A stretch of 14,276 bases of DNA from NCBI GenBank assembly GCA_902775835.1, contig CACYNZ010000058.1, positions 1 to 14,276 on the forward strand, in the 5' to 3' direction. The position numbers and the translations under genes are program-made. The notes below the pieces were generated by a model. The model was given only the letters and a program-made list of their open reading frames with translations, searched no databases and was not told where the DNA came from. This document shows, piece by piece, positions 6,322-13,780 of this stretch. Origin of the DNA: an uncultured Eubacteriales bacterium. Its GTDB lineage: Bacteria; Bacillota_A; Clostridia; Christensenellales; Aristaeellaceae. How positions within the stretch are numbered: the stretch's first letter is position 1; every line of letters starts with the position of its first letter.

Positions 6322-7097
6322 TGATTCAGGCAAAAGGATGCAATGTGCATGCTGAGCTTGAAGGGGAAGGAAATCAGAAAGTCGTTCTCCTGCATGGATG
6401 GGGATGTTCTGCGGACCTTATGAAACCGATCGCAGATGGGCTTTCAGATTCCATGAAAACCCTGACGATTGATTTTCCGGGATTTGGGGCTTCAGATCGG
6501 CCGCCTGAGCCATGGGGCGTCCCTGAGTATGCAGAGATGCTTCGGGATCTGCTGACTCAGCTGGATTTTTCTCCATGTGATGTGATAGCGCATTCCTTTG
6601 GTGCGAGAGTGGCTATTTTTCTTGCATCCAGTGATCACAGCATGATCAGGCGGCAGGTTCTGACAGGCGCTGCCGGAATACGTCCTGTACAATCTGAGGA
6701 GTCCCGGAAACGGACACAGAATTACAAAAAAATGAAATCCGGGATTGCACTCCTGAAAAAAACACATTTGCTGGGTAGCCTTCCCGAGCGTATGGAAGAT
6801 GCACTGAGAAAGAAGTACGGTTCCAGGGATTATAATGCGCTTGATGAGGAAATGCGGAAAACATTTGTGAAGGTTATCTCCCTGGACCTGTCTGACCGGC
6901 TTTCGGCAGTGGAAGCACCCACTCTGCTGATCTGGGGAGATCAGGATACGGAAACACCGCTTTGGATGGGGCAGAAGATGGAACAGGGAATTCCGGATGC
7001 CGGACTTGTGGTATTTGAGGGCGGTTCGCATTTTGTTTATCTGGAACAGCAAAAACGTTTCCTGACCGTGGTCCGACATTTTCTTTTGGAGGAATGA
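6318..7097 (+). CDS. Alpha/beta-fold hydrolase of the Mur ligase-Ddl cassette
   Basis: The frame is open further upstream inside the GNAT gene. The real start is ATG 6318 (or the adjacent ATG 6321), overlapping the GNAT stop and preceded by AAGGAG at 6301-6306; this gives 259 aa. Visible: oxyanion motif LLHGWG (24-29), nucleophile elbow AHSFGA with S93, acid D210 (or D208) in WGDQDTETP, and H238 in GGSHFVYLE. The triad is therefore complete. FPGFGASDRPP (53-63) is typical of the large 'alpha/beta hydrolase fold-1' group. There is no signal peptide, so it acts in the cytoplasm or at the inner membrane face. The substrate is unknown. The overlap with the Mur ligase gene suggests envelope precursor metabolism, perhaps an ester or peptide bond, but that is inference. 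Confidence 0.88.
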   Translation: MMIQAKGCNVHAELEGEGNQKVVLLHGWGCSADLMKPIADGLSDSMKTLTIDFPGFGASDRPPEPWGVPEYAEMLRDLLTQLDFSPCDVIAHSFGARVAIFLASSDHSMIRRQVLTGAAGIRPVQSEESRKRTQNYKKMKSGIALLKKTHLLGSLPERMEDALRKKYGSRDYNALDEEMRKTFVKVISLDLSDRLSAVEAPTLLIWGDQDTETPLWMGQKMEQGIPDAGLVVFEGGSHFVYLEQQKRFLTVVRHFLLEE

Positions 7098-7099
7098 GC

Positions 7100-8710
7100 T
7101 TGAATCTGACCATGATTGTGGCACTGCTGGCTTCTTCCTGTGCGGCGTTAATGGGAAGCCGGGCACTGATACATTTTTTTCAGTTGGAAAGCTATCAGTT
7201 TCCGGGATATCTCCGTTCCATTCGAAGAAACGGCGTACAGGTGTGGGTCCCCGGGTTTTATCTGTTTCTGGCTCACGCTGCCGCTTGGATGCTGTACATT
7301 CTGCTGGGGAATGGTGTATGGCAGGCATTTCTTTGGGCAGCTCTGATTCTGGGGAGCGGCGCGCTGATCAGCCGCGATCTGAAAACAATCAAAGCGAAGA
7401 AACCACTGGTTTTTACTGCACGCGTAAAGCGCTTGTGTGCAGTGGTTTTTCTTGTGTCATTGGGAATCAGGATTTGCTGCGTCTGTTTGATGACCGGAGT
7501 GCGCGGAGTTCCTGCCCGTGTTTTTCTGAGCTGCGTGTGGATGGCTTTCCCGCTGATGCTGCCGGTACTTGTACTTCTGGCCGGCATGCTGGCCGCACCT
7601 ATGGAAAAATTCATTCAAAACCTCTATTTCCGGGATGCACAGCGAATTCTGCGCAGTCGACCGGACCTGATCAAAATCGGAATAACGGGCAGTTATGGAA
7701 AGACCAGTGTCAAGTTTATTCTTGGCACGCTGCTCTCTGAGAAATATCAGACCCTGGTGTCTCCGGCCAGTTTCAATACACCGATGGGTCTGACAAAGGT
7801 TATTCGCAACAGTCTCACACCGTCTCACCAGGTGTTTGTTGCCGAAATGGGAGCAAGACATGTGGGAGATATACGGGAACTGTGCCGGCTGGTGCATCCG
7901 GAAATCGGACTGCTGGTCAGCATCGGACCGCAGCATCTAGAAACATTTGGCAGCATGGAGCGTATTGCCGGTACGAAGTATGAACTGATGGACGCCATAC
8001 CCGGTTCAGGATGCTGCTTTTTCCTTGATGACGGCGGCACGGTAACCGATCTTTATGAGAAGACGGAAAAGCCGAAAATGCTGGCATCAGTGAAACCGGG
8101 AACAGGGGACGTCTGGGCGGAGAATATGGAAGTATCCCAAAACGGTTCTACGTTCCTGCTCTGTACCCGTACTCAGCGGATTCCGTGTACAACGAGGCTG
8201 CTGGGCGAACACAATATAGGCAATATACTGCTTGCCGCTTCCGTATGTTTTCATCTGGGCATGACGGGAACACAGATAAGCAGGGGGATAAGCCAGCTTG
8301 AGCCTGTTGAGCATCGGCTGCAGCTGCTTCCGACAGCAGGCGGCATCACCATGATTGATGATGCTTTCAATTCAAATCCCAGAGGAGCACACGCTGCCCT
8401 GCAGGTATTGAAACGTTTTCCGGAACGCCGGATCATTGTGACCCCGGGCATGGTGGAGCTGGGGGCCGACGAGGAAAAATATAATTATGATTTCGGCGTT
8501 GAGATGGCTGCCTGTGTGGACCTGGCAATTCTTGTCGGCCCAAAGAGAACGAAAGCCATTCAGCAGGGACTGATGGACGGCGGCTTTGAGAAGGAAAAAA
8601 TGTTTGTAGTCAAATCCCTGGATGAGGCCACAGGTGTGATGCGCAGTCTGGCCAGACGCGGCGATACCGTGCTGTTTGAAAATGATCTGCCGGATAACTA
8701 TTCGGAATAA
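7100..8710 (+). CDS. Membrane-anchored MurF-like Mur ligase
   Basis: I favour TTG 7100 (536 aa). GGAGG at 7088-7092 is 7 nt before it, whereas it abuts the alternative ATG 7094, which overlaps the hydrolase stop (538 aa). Residues 1-170 hold about five hydrophobic segments (near 3-24, 50-71, 74-91, 112-133, 142-166). Then follows a Mur ligase core: P-loop GITGSYGKTS (194-203), EMGAR (249-253), IAGTKYE with the candidate carbamylated K293, GEHNIGN (369-375), DDAFNSNP (420-427, MurF-like) and a C-terminal Rossmann domain. True MurF has an N-terminal domain that binds UDP-MurNAc-tripeptide; here membrane helices take its place. The reaction is probably ATP-driven peptide bond formation, with D-Ala-D-Ala from the next gene as likely nucleophile and a membrane-bound acceptor. 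This is inference from motifs and context. Confidence 0.88.
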   Translation: MNLTMIVALLASSCAALMGSRALIHFFQLESYQFPGYLRSIRRNGVQVWVPGFYLFLAHAAAWMLYILLGNGVWQAFLWAALILGSGALISRDLKTIKAKKPLVFTARVKRLCAVVFLVSLGIRICCVCLMTGVRGVPARVFLSCVWMAFPLMLPVLVLLAGMLAAPMEKFIQNLYFRDAQRILRSRPDLIKIGITGSYGKTSVKFILGTLLSEKYQTLVSPASFNTPMGLTKVIRNSLTPSHQVFVAEMGARHVGDIRELCRLVHPEIGLLVSIGPQHLETFGSMERIAGTKYELMDAIPGSGCCFFLDDGGTVTDLYEKTEKPKMLASVKPGTGDVWAENMEVSQNGSTFLLCTRTQRIPCTTRLLGEHNIGNILLAASVCFHLGMTGTQISRGISQLEPVEHRLQLLPTAGGITMIDDAFNSNPRGAHAALQVLKRFPERRIIVTPGMVELGADEEKYNYDFGVEMAACVDLAILVGPKRTKAIQQGLMDGGFEKEKMFVVKSLDEATGVMRSLARRGDTVLFENDLPDNYSE

Positions 8711-8727
8711 TCGGAGGGACACATAGA

Positions 8728-9942
8728 GTGAACAAGATTCAGCTTGGTGTTATTTTTGGCAGCCGCAGCTGTGAGCGGGAAGTGTCGATTATCAGCGCGG
8801 TCCAGCTGATGGGACATGTGAATCAGGAACTGTATAATGTCATACCGGTCTATATATCCCAGCAGGGTGTCTGGTATACGGGAGAAAAGCTCAAGGATAT
8901 AAAGACCTTCCAGCGTTTCCAGCCGGATCAGCCGGGAATTGAGCGCGTCATGCTGGATGTGACAAGTGCTTCCGGTGCACTGCTTGCCATGCGGCCGGGC
9001 AAGGGACTGCTGCACCATCCTGAACAGGTGGTTGTGGCAAGAATGGAAGTGTGTCTTATTGTCATGCATGGTCTGAATGGCGAGGACGGCACGCTTCAGG
9101 GGCTGCTGGAGATGGCAAATCTGCCCTATACTTCGACCGGTGTAGCGGGCTCTGCCATCGGCATGGACAAGATTATGATGAAGCAGTTCTTCCGTGGTGC
9201 GGATCTTCCTGTACTCCCGGGCGAATACTTCACCCGGACCAGATGGCGCTCGGAACGCAAAGAAGTGCTCGATGCGGTGGAAGCCGGTCTGGAATATCCG
9301 GTATTTGTAAAGCCGGCGAATCTCGGCTCATCCATCGGGGTGAGCAGGGCTGATAATCGAAGCGAGCTCCAGGAAGCCCTGGATCTGGCATTCGAATATG
9401 ATCGGAGAGTACTTGTCGAAAAGGGACTTGATCATCCTGTTGAATTGAACTGTTCTGTTCTTGGCTATGATGAGGATGTGCAGGCCAGTGCGATTGAGAT
9501 GCCTCTGATCGGCAAAGGAGATGACATGCTTGACTTCTTCGGCAAGTATCTGTCATCCGGGTCGAGTAAAGGGATGGCAGGGCTTTCCCGCGTGCTTCCG
9601 GCTCCGATTGGAGAAGCGCTGACTGCGGAAATCCAGGAGCTTTCAAAGAAGATTTTCAGACTGATGGACTGCAAGGGTGTTGTCCGTATTGACTACATGT
9701 TTGACAGGGCAACAGAAAAGCTCTATATCACGGAGATCAACACCATTCCCGGCTCACTGGCGTTTTATCTGTGGGAGCAGTCCGGAATCAGGTATAGTGA
9801 GCTTATTGACAAGATGGTACAGTATGCGCGCCAGGCGTGGGAGGATCGGAATGAACGGAATTACGCTTATCATTCTGACATTCTCTCTTCTGTGTCCCTG
9901 GGGAGCAAGGGCAGCAAAGGTGCCAAGGGAAGCAAATGGTAA
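8728..9942 (+). CDS. ddl: D-alanine-D-alanine ligase
   Basis: GTG start with GGAGGG at 8713-8718. The 404 residues form an ATP-grasp dipeptide ligase. Motifs: N-terminal GSRSCEREVS (11-20, catalytic Glu near E16), HGLNGEDGTLQG (114-125), KPANLGSSIGV (195-205), DFFGKY (269-274), RIDYMF (320-325) and metal-binding EINTIPG (336-342). The K273-Y274 pair corresponds to Lys-Tyr of D-Ala-D-Ala ligases, not the His of VanA-type D-lactate ligases, so D-Ala-D-Ala is the expected product. The C-terminus carries a repetitive Gly-Ser-Lys tail (392-403). It lies 17 nt after the MurF-like gene and most likely feeds it. Whether it is the only Ddl in the genome or a dedicated paralogue cannot be seen here. 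Confidence 0.95.
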   Translation: MNKIQLGVIFGSRSCEREVSIISAVQLMGHVNQELYNVIPVYISQQGVWYTGEKLKDIKTFQRFQPDQPGIERVMLDVTSASGALLAMRPGKGLLHHPEQVVVARMEVCLIVMHGLNGEDGTLQGLLEMANLPYTSTGVAGSAIGMDKIMMKQFFRGADLPVLPGEYFTRTRWRSERKEVLDAVEAGLEYPVFVKPANLGSSIGVSRADNRSELQEALDLAFEYDRRVLVEKGLDHPVELNCSVLGYDEDVQASAIEMPLIGKGDDMLDFFGKYLSSGSSKGMAGLSRVLPAPIGEALTAEIQELSKKIFRLMDCKGVVRIDYMFDRATEKLYITEINTIPGSLAFYLWEQSGIRYSELIDKMVQYARQAWEDRNERNYAYHSDILSSVSLGSKGSKGAKGSKW

Positions 9943-9954
9943 GGATGAGGTTGC

Positions 9955-10548
9955 ATGGAACCGCGTCACAGAAGAAAAGACAGAAGCCCGTACGCGCCGC
10001 CGCCCGGCAGAACCCGGCCGGCATGGGTCGAGACGGCTGAACATGCGGGACCGGCCGAAGAAACCGTATCCGTCGGAGCAGGACTTGATCCTGAGCTGAC
10101 GGGCAGACACATCACAGAAGCGGAAGACACCGGCTTATCAGACACGCGCCCGGTGAGCGGGGAAACAGCTGCAGAACCGAAGAAGCGTGAAATGGCAGAG
10201 GATGTGCTGCGGCTGGTCTGCACTCTGGCTGGTATGATGAGTGTCTTTGCTGCGTTCCTGCTCTGGGCTGAAAAGGATCATGTCAGAATCCGCCATTTCT
10301 GCATACGGTCTGTATTCCTCACTGTGATGAATCTTTTCTCGGGCGGTATTCTGTATGCAGTTGGCAGACTGATGGGGCCAATCCCTTTTCTTGGAATGGT
10401 CGTGGATGTATTCTGCCTGACTGCATACCTTGTTCTGGCTATTGTATTGTTGATTATTCGTCTGAAAATGATGCACTGTGCGTGGAAGGGCGAATTCGTG
10501 CATCTGCCTTTGGCAGAGGCCTGGATCGAAAAGATTTGGCACGTGTGA
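9955..10548 (+). CDS. Membrane protein resembling DUF4870/Tic20-like family
   Basis: 197 aa, ATG 9955 preceded by AAGGATGAGG (9941-9950). The first 80 residues are polar, rich in Pro, Arg and Glu, and probably disordered. Three hydrophobic segments follow (about 86-104, 116-137, 145-169). The pattern of a first helix followed by WAEKDHVRIRHFCIRS, then two helices and a tail KGEFVHLPLAEAWIEKI, recalls DUF4870/Tic20-like small membrane proteins, whose function is not settled. An internal ATG at 10192 would leave a 118-aa protein of the family's more usual size but has a poor ribosome binding site. Another frame (9851-10099) overlaps this N-terminal part; see findings. It lies 12 nt after ddl and 8 nt before dxs. 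Confidence 0.72.
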   Translation: MEPRHRRKDRSPYAPPPGRTRPAWVETAEHAGPAEETVSVGAGLDPELTGRHITEAEDTGLSDTRPVSGETAAEPKKREMAEDVLRLVCTLAGMMSVFAAFLLWAEKDHVRIRHFCIRSVFLTVMNLFSGGILYAVGRLMGPIPFLGMVVDVFCLTAYLVLAIVLLIIRLKMMHCAWKGEFVHLPLAEAWIEKIWHV

Positions 10549-10556
10549 GGTAAAAT

Positions 10557-12437
10557 ATGCACCTGGAACAGCTTCAATCACCCCGTGATCTAAAGGAATT
10601 ATCCTATGAGGAACTGAATCAGCTGGCCGGAGAAATCCGGCAGGTCCTGATACAGACCGTTTCCCAGAAGGGCGGTCATCTGGCTTCGAATCTAGGGGTC
10701 GTTGAATTGACACTCGCGCTGCACAGAGTGTTTGACCTTCCTGAGGACAAGATTGTCTTTGATGTGGGGCATCAAAGCTATGTTCATAAGCTGCTGACGG
10801 GGCGAAACCGTGTTTTTCATACACTGAGATCGTTCGGGGGAATCTCCGGTTTTCCAAAGCGCAGCGAAAGCGATTACGATGTGTTTGAAACCGGTCATGC
10901 ATCCACGGCAATCAGTGCGGCACTCGGTCTGGCAAGGGCGCGGGACTTCCGCAATGAAGATCATCAGGTAATTGCCCTGGTCGGGGATGGTGCTCTTACA
11001 GGCGGTCTGTGCTATGAAGCGCTGAATGATGCCGGGAATACCAAAACACGCATGATTGTCATTCTCAATGACAATGAAATGTCCATAGCCAGAAATGTGG
11101 GAGCCCTGTCAAGACATCTGACGGATCTGCGTATCAGCAAGGGATGGTCATCCACCAAAAAGAAGGTAAAGACAAAGCTGGAAAAGGTACCTGGAGTGGG
11201 TCCCGGGCTGTACCACATGATTCACAGGACAAAGAACATGGTAAAAAATCTGTTTGTGGATGAAGGGTTTTTTACTTCACTCGGATTTCAGTATTTTGGC
11301 CCGATCAACGGGCATGACATCAGGAGTCTGGAGCATATTCTTTCAAAAGCCAAGGAATATGATGGCCCGGCTGTTATTCATGTGCTTACCAAAAAAGGGT
11401 ATGGATATGAAAAAGCTGAGGAACAGCCGGAGAAGTTTCATGGTATTCCGCCTTTCTATGTCGAGACAGGTGATCCAAGGTCGAGGTCAGACCTGCCGAG
11501 CTTTGGGGCAGTCATGGCAGAAGAGCTGACGGATCTGGCAGAAAGAGACAAAAGCGTTGTTGCCATTTCTGCTGCCATGACTATGGGAACGGGACTGGAT
11601 CATATGGCTGAAGTCATGCCGGAAAGGGTGCTGGATGTAGGCATAGCCGAAGAACATGCCGCGACAATGGCAGCCGGACTGGCGGCCGGGGGAATGCATC
11701 CGTATTTCGCGGTGTATGCCACATTTTTTCAGCGTTGCTATGATCAGATGATTCACGATGTGGCCATGCAGCACCTGTCTGTGGTTTTTCTGCTTGACCG
11801 TGCGGGACTGTCAGGACACGATGGGGCTACGCATCATGGAATCTATGACTTTTCACAGACGCTTCCGATTCCAGGTGTAACCATTCTGGCGCCAAGGGAT
11901 CTTGATGAACTGCGCCTGATGATCAGATGGACACAGCAGGCAAGCGGTCCTGTCACAATCCGATATGGACGGGATGGCATTTCACTGCGCGACCGGTTTC
12001 CGTGTGAGGATTTTCATCCGGGAAAATGGGAAATGCTTATGCAGGGGAAAGACTGCCTGATATTTGCAGTCGGTTCCATGGTGATCGAGGCAGTCCGGAC
12101 CGCGGACATTCTGCGCGAAGACGGCATTGAAGCCGGTGTAGTGAACTGTTCAAGCGTAAAGCCGATGGACGATAATATGCTTTGGGAAAACTGTCTGACT
12201 CCGTGGGTTGTGATGGAAGAGCACAGCCTGATTGGAGGATTTGCGAGTGAAATATGTTCTTTCTGTGTTGAGGAAGAACTGAATCCGCCGATTCTCTCTT
12301 TTGGCATTCCTGAGATGTTTGTACAGCACGGGGCAAGAGGACAGCTGCTGAAGTATTTGGGACTGCTTCCGGAACAGATGGAAAAGCGGATCAAGGCGGA
12401 ATTGCGCAGAAGGGGCAAGATACTCAATGTCAGATAA
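10557..12437 (+). CDS. dxs: 1-deoxy-D-xylulose-5-phosphate synthase
   Basis: Thiamine diphosphate enzyme that condenses pyruvate and glyceraldehyde-3-phosphate, the first step of the MEP route to isoprenoids, including the undecaprenyl carrier of cell-wall synthesis. 626 aa, normal length. Visible: GGHLASNLG near 39-47, VGHQSYVHKLLTGR near 70-84, the ThDP/Mg motif starting at GDG (143-145) and ending at NDNEMSI about 28 residues later, and the transketolase pyrimidine-domain glutamate E365 in GIAEEHA. HHGIYD and a full transketolase C-terminal domain follow. TGAGGT at 10546-10551, overlapping the previous stop, is the ribosome binding site. It is placed in an operon with tlyA, as in many Firmicutes; the usual upstream partners xseA, xseB and ispA are absent. 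The 11-nt overlap with tlyA indicates coupling. Confidence 0.97.
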   Translation: MHLEQLQSPRDLKELSYEELNQLAGEIRQVLIQTVSQKGGHLASNLGVVELTLALHRVFDLPEDKIVFDVGHQSYVHKLLTGRNRVFHTLRSFGGISGFPKRSESDYDVFETGHASTAISAALGLARARDFRNEDHQVIALVGDGALTGGLCYEALNDAGNTKTRMIVILNDNEMSIARNVGALSRHLTDLRISKGWSSTKKKVKTKLEKVPGVGPGLYHMIHRTKNMVKNLFVDEGFFTSLGFQYFGPINGHDIRSLEHILSKAKEYDGPAVIHVLTKKGYGYEKAEEQPEKFHGIPPFYVETGDPRSRSDLPSFGAVMAEELTDLAERDKSVVAISAAMTMGTGLDHMAEVMPERVLDVGIAEEHAATMAAGLAAGGMHPYFAVYATFFQRCYDQMIHDVAMQHLSVVFLLDRAGLSGHDGATHHGIYDFSQTLPIPGVTILAPRDLDELRLMIRWTQQASGPVTIRYGRDGISLRDRFPCEDFHPGKWEMLMQGKDCLIFAVGSMVIEAVRTADILREDGIEAGVVNCSSVKPMDDNMLWENCLTPWVVMEEHSLIGGFASEICSFCVEEELNPPILSFGIPEMFVQHGARGQLLKYLGLLPEQMEKRIKAELRRRGKILNVR

Positions 12438-13233
12438 ATTGCGTGCAGATGTTGCTCTTGTGGAGCGAGGCCTGTGTGATAGCAGGGTAAAGGCTCAGGC
12501 GTGCATAATGGCAGGACAGGTGTTTGTCGGGGAGAGAAAGATTGCCAAATCTTCAGAACTAATTCTTCCGGAAGATGAACTTCACATCAAGGGTCCGGCC
12601 ATTCCTTTTGTAGGGCGCGGAGGACTCAAGCTGGAAAAAGCGCTGAAGGAATTCGGCACGGATGTAAATGAAAAAGTGTGCATGGACATAGGCTGTGCCA
12701 CAGGCGGGTTTACGGATGTTCTCCTGAAAAACGGGGCGAAGCATGTGTATGCCATTGACGTGGGATACGGCCAGTTTGACTGGAACCTGCGTCAGGATCC
12801 CCGGGTGACGCTGATGGAACGGACGAATGCCAGAAATCTGACGGGGGACATGTTTCCACAGCAACCAGTGGTTACGGTCATGGATGTCTCATTCATCTCC
12901 ATTCGTCTGATTCTTCCTGTGGCGGCAAGAATTATGGGAGAGGAAGGCGTATTCTGTACGCTGATTAAACCACAGTTTGAAGCGGGAAAGGGCAATGTCG
13001 GCAAAAATGGCGTGGTAAGGGATGTTGCTGTCCATGAACAGGTGATCAGAGACATCACGGCATTTTGTCCGACGATCGGATGGCACGTGGAAAAGCTCAG
13101 CTATTCGCCGATCACGGGACCGAAGGGAAATATTGAATTTCTGGCCGAAATACGCAACGGCATCCCGGATGACCGGGATTGGAATGCCGAGATTCATCGC
13201 GTTGTGGCCAACGCCCATGCAAATCTGAGCTGA
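12427..13233 (+). CDS. tlyA: TlyA family rRNA 2'-O-methyltransferase (S4 domain)
   Basis: 268 aa. An N-terminal S4 RNA-binding domain (about 4-60, RADVALVERGLCDSR) joins a FtsJ/RrmJ-like methyltransferase. The SAM loop is DIGCATGGF (87-95), with VMDVSFISI (151-159) and LIKPQFEAG (179-187). K68, D153, K181 and E237 match, one residue offset, the K-D-K-E tetrad known from Mycobacterium TlyA, which 2'-O-methylates cytidines in 16S and 23S rRNA and affects capreomycin sensitivity. The family is often mislabelled as haemolysin. The ATG overlaps the end of dxs by 11 nt; a purine run AGAAGGGG lies about 12 nt upstream. It is the last gene of the long operon; no hairpin terminator is evident after it. 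Confidence 0.95.
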   Translation: MSDKLRADVALVERGLCDSRVKAQACIMAGQVFVGERKIAKSSELILPEDELHIKGPAIPFVGRGGLKLEKALKEFGTDVNEKVCMDIGCATGGFTDVLLKNGAKHVYAIDVGYGQFDWNLRQDPRVTLMERTNARNLTGDMFPQQPVVTVMDVSFISIRLILPVAARIMGEEGVFCTLIKPQFEAGKGNVGKNGVVRDVAVHEQVIRDITAFCPTIGWHVEKLSYSPITGPKGNIEFLAEIRNGIPDDRDWNAEIHRVVANAHANLS

Positions 13234-13242
13234 CATGCATTC

Positions 13243-13271
13243 TTGCGGAGAAGCGTTTCAACTGCTATACT
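13243..13271 (+). promoter_or_regulatory. argR-recN promoter with extended -10
   Basis: TTGCGG (13243-13248), 17-nt spacer, TATACT (13266-13271) preceded by TGC at 13263-13265 (extended -10). Start expected near 13278, 25 nt before the argR ATG. I see no clear ARG box here. Confidence 0.65.
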
Positions 13272-13302
13272 TTTTCCGGATAAATGTGAGAGGTGAATCG
13301 GA

Positions 13303-13770
13303 ATGGCGAATTCTTTAGTTACAAAGCAGGAACGTCAGGATGTGATTCGCGATATTATAGGAAAACAGAGCATTGAAACGCAGGAAGACATGGTTCGGGC
13401 ACTGCGTGAGCGCGGCTTTCATTCCACTCAGGCAACCGTATCAAGAGATATTCGAGAAATGCGGCTTCTGAAAGTCGCCACACCGGATGGTGCATATAAG
13501 TATGCATTGTCAGGCAGCGAAGCACAGGAAGTGCCCGGTCGGATGATTTATTTCATCTCTGAATCCATCGTCAGTGTTCAGACTGCTCTGAATATTGTCG
13601 TGGTGAAGACAAGATCAGGGGCTGCTGGTGCGGTGGCTGAATCTCTGGACGGTATGGCGTGGCCTGAAGTCGTCGGCACTCTGGCAGGCGACAATACCAT
13701 CATGATTGTTGCGCATGACAATCAGAGTGCAGCACGGGTGGAAGAAAAGATTGAACGACTGAATAAATAG
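13303..13770 (+). CDS. argR: Arginine repressor ArgR/AhrC
   Basis: 155 aa, normal family length. An N-terminal winged helix (about 8-70) carries the recognition signature STQATVSRDIRE (41-52). A C-terminal oligomerisation and arginine-binding domain carries GTLAGDNT (125-132). Family members form hexamers with arginine as co-repressor, repressing arginine synthesis and activating catabolism. The second acidic residue of the common GDD arginine-contact motif is Asn here (D130-N131). GAGAGGTG at 13288-13295 is a good ribosome binding site. It has its own promoter and precedes recN, the conserved ahrC-recN order of Bacilli and relatives. Confidence 0.96.
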   Translation: MANSLVTKQERQDVIRDIIGKQSIETQEDMVRALRERGFHSTQATVSRDIREMRLLKVATPDGAYKYALSGSEAQEVPGRMIYFISESIVSVQTALNIVVVKTRSGAAGAVAESLDGMAWPEVVGTLAGDNTIMIVAHDNQSAARVEEKIERLNK

Positions 13771-13780
13771 AGGCCAGGAT

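Noticed and set aside
6492..7328. Antisense open frame (278 codons) opposite the hydrolase and MurF-like genes
   Set aside because: The + strand frames here carry complete catalytic motifs; the antisense product shows no domain or ribosome binding site.
8728..9942. VanA-type D-Ala-D-Lac ligase (vancomycin resistance)
   Set aside because: The position that is His in VanA-type enzymes appears as part of a Lys-Tyr pair (K273-Y274), and no vanH, vanX or vanRS genes are nearby.
10138..10911. Antisense open frame (257 codons) over the DUF4870-like gene and dxs 5' end
   Set aside because: It conflicts with the clear dxs N-terminus and shows no family features.
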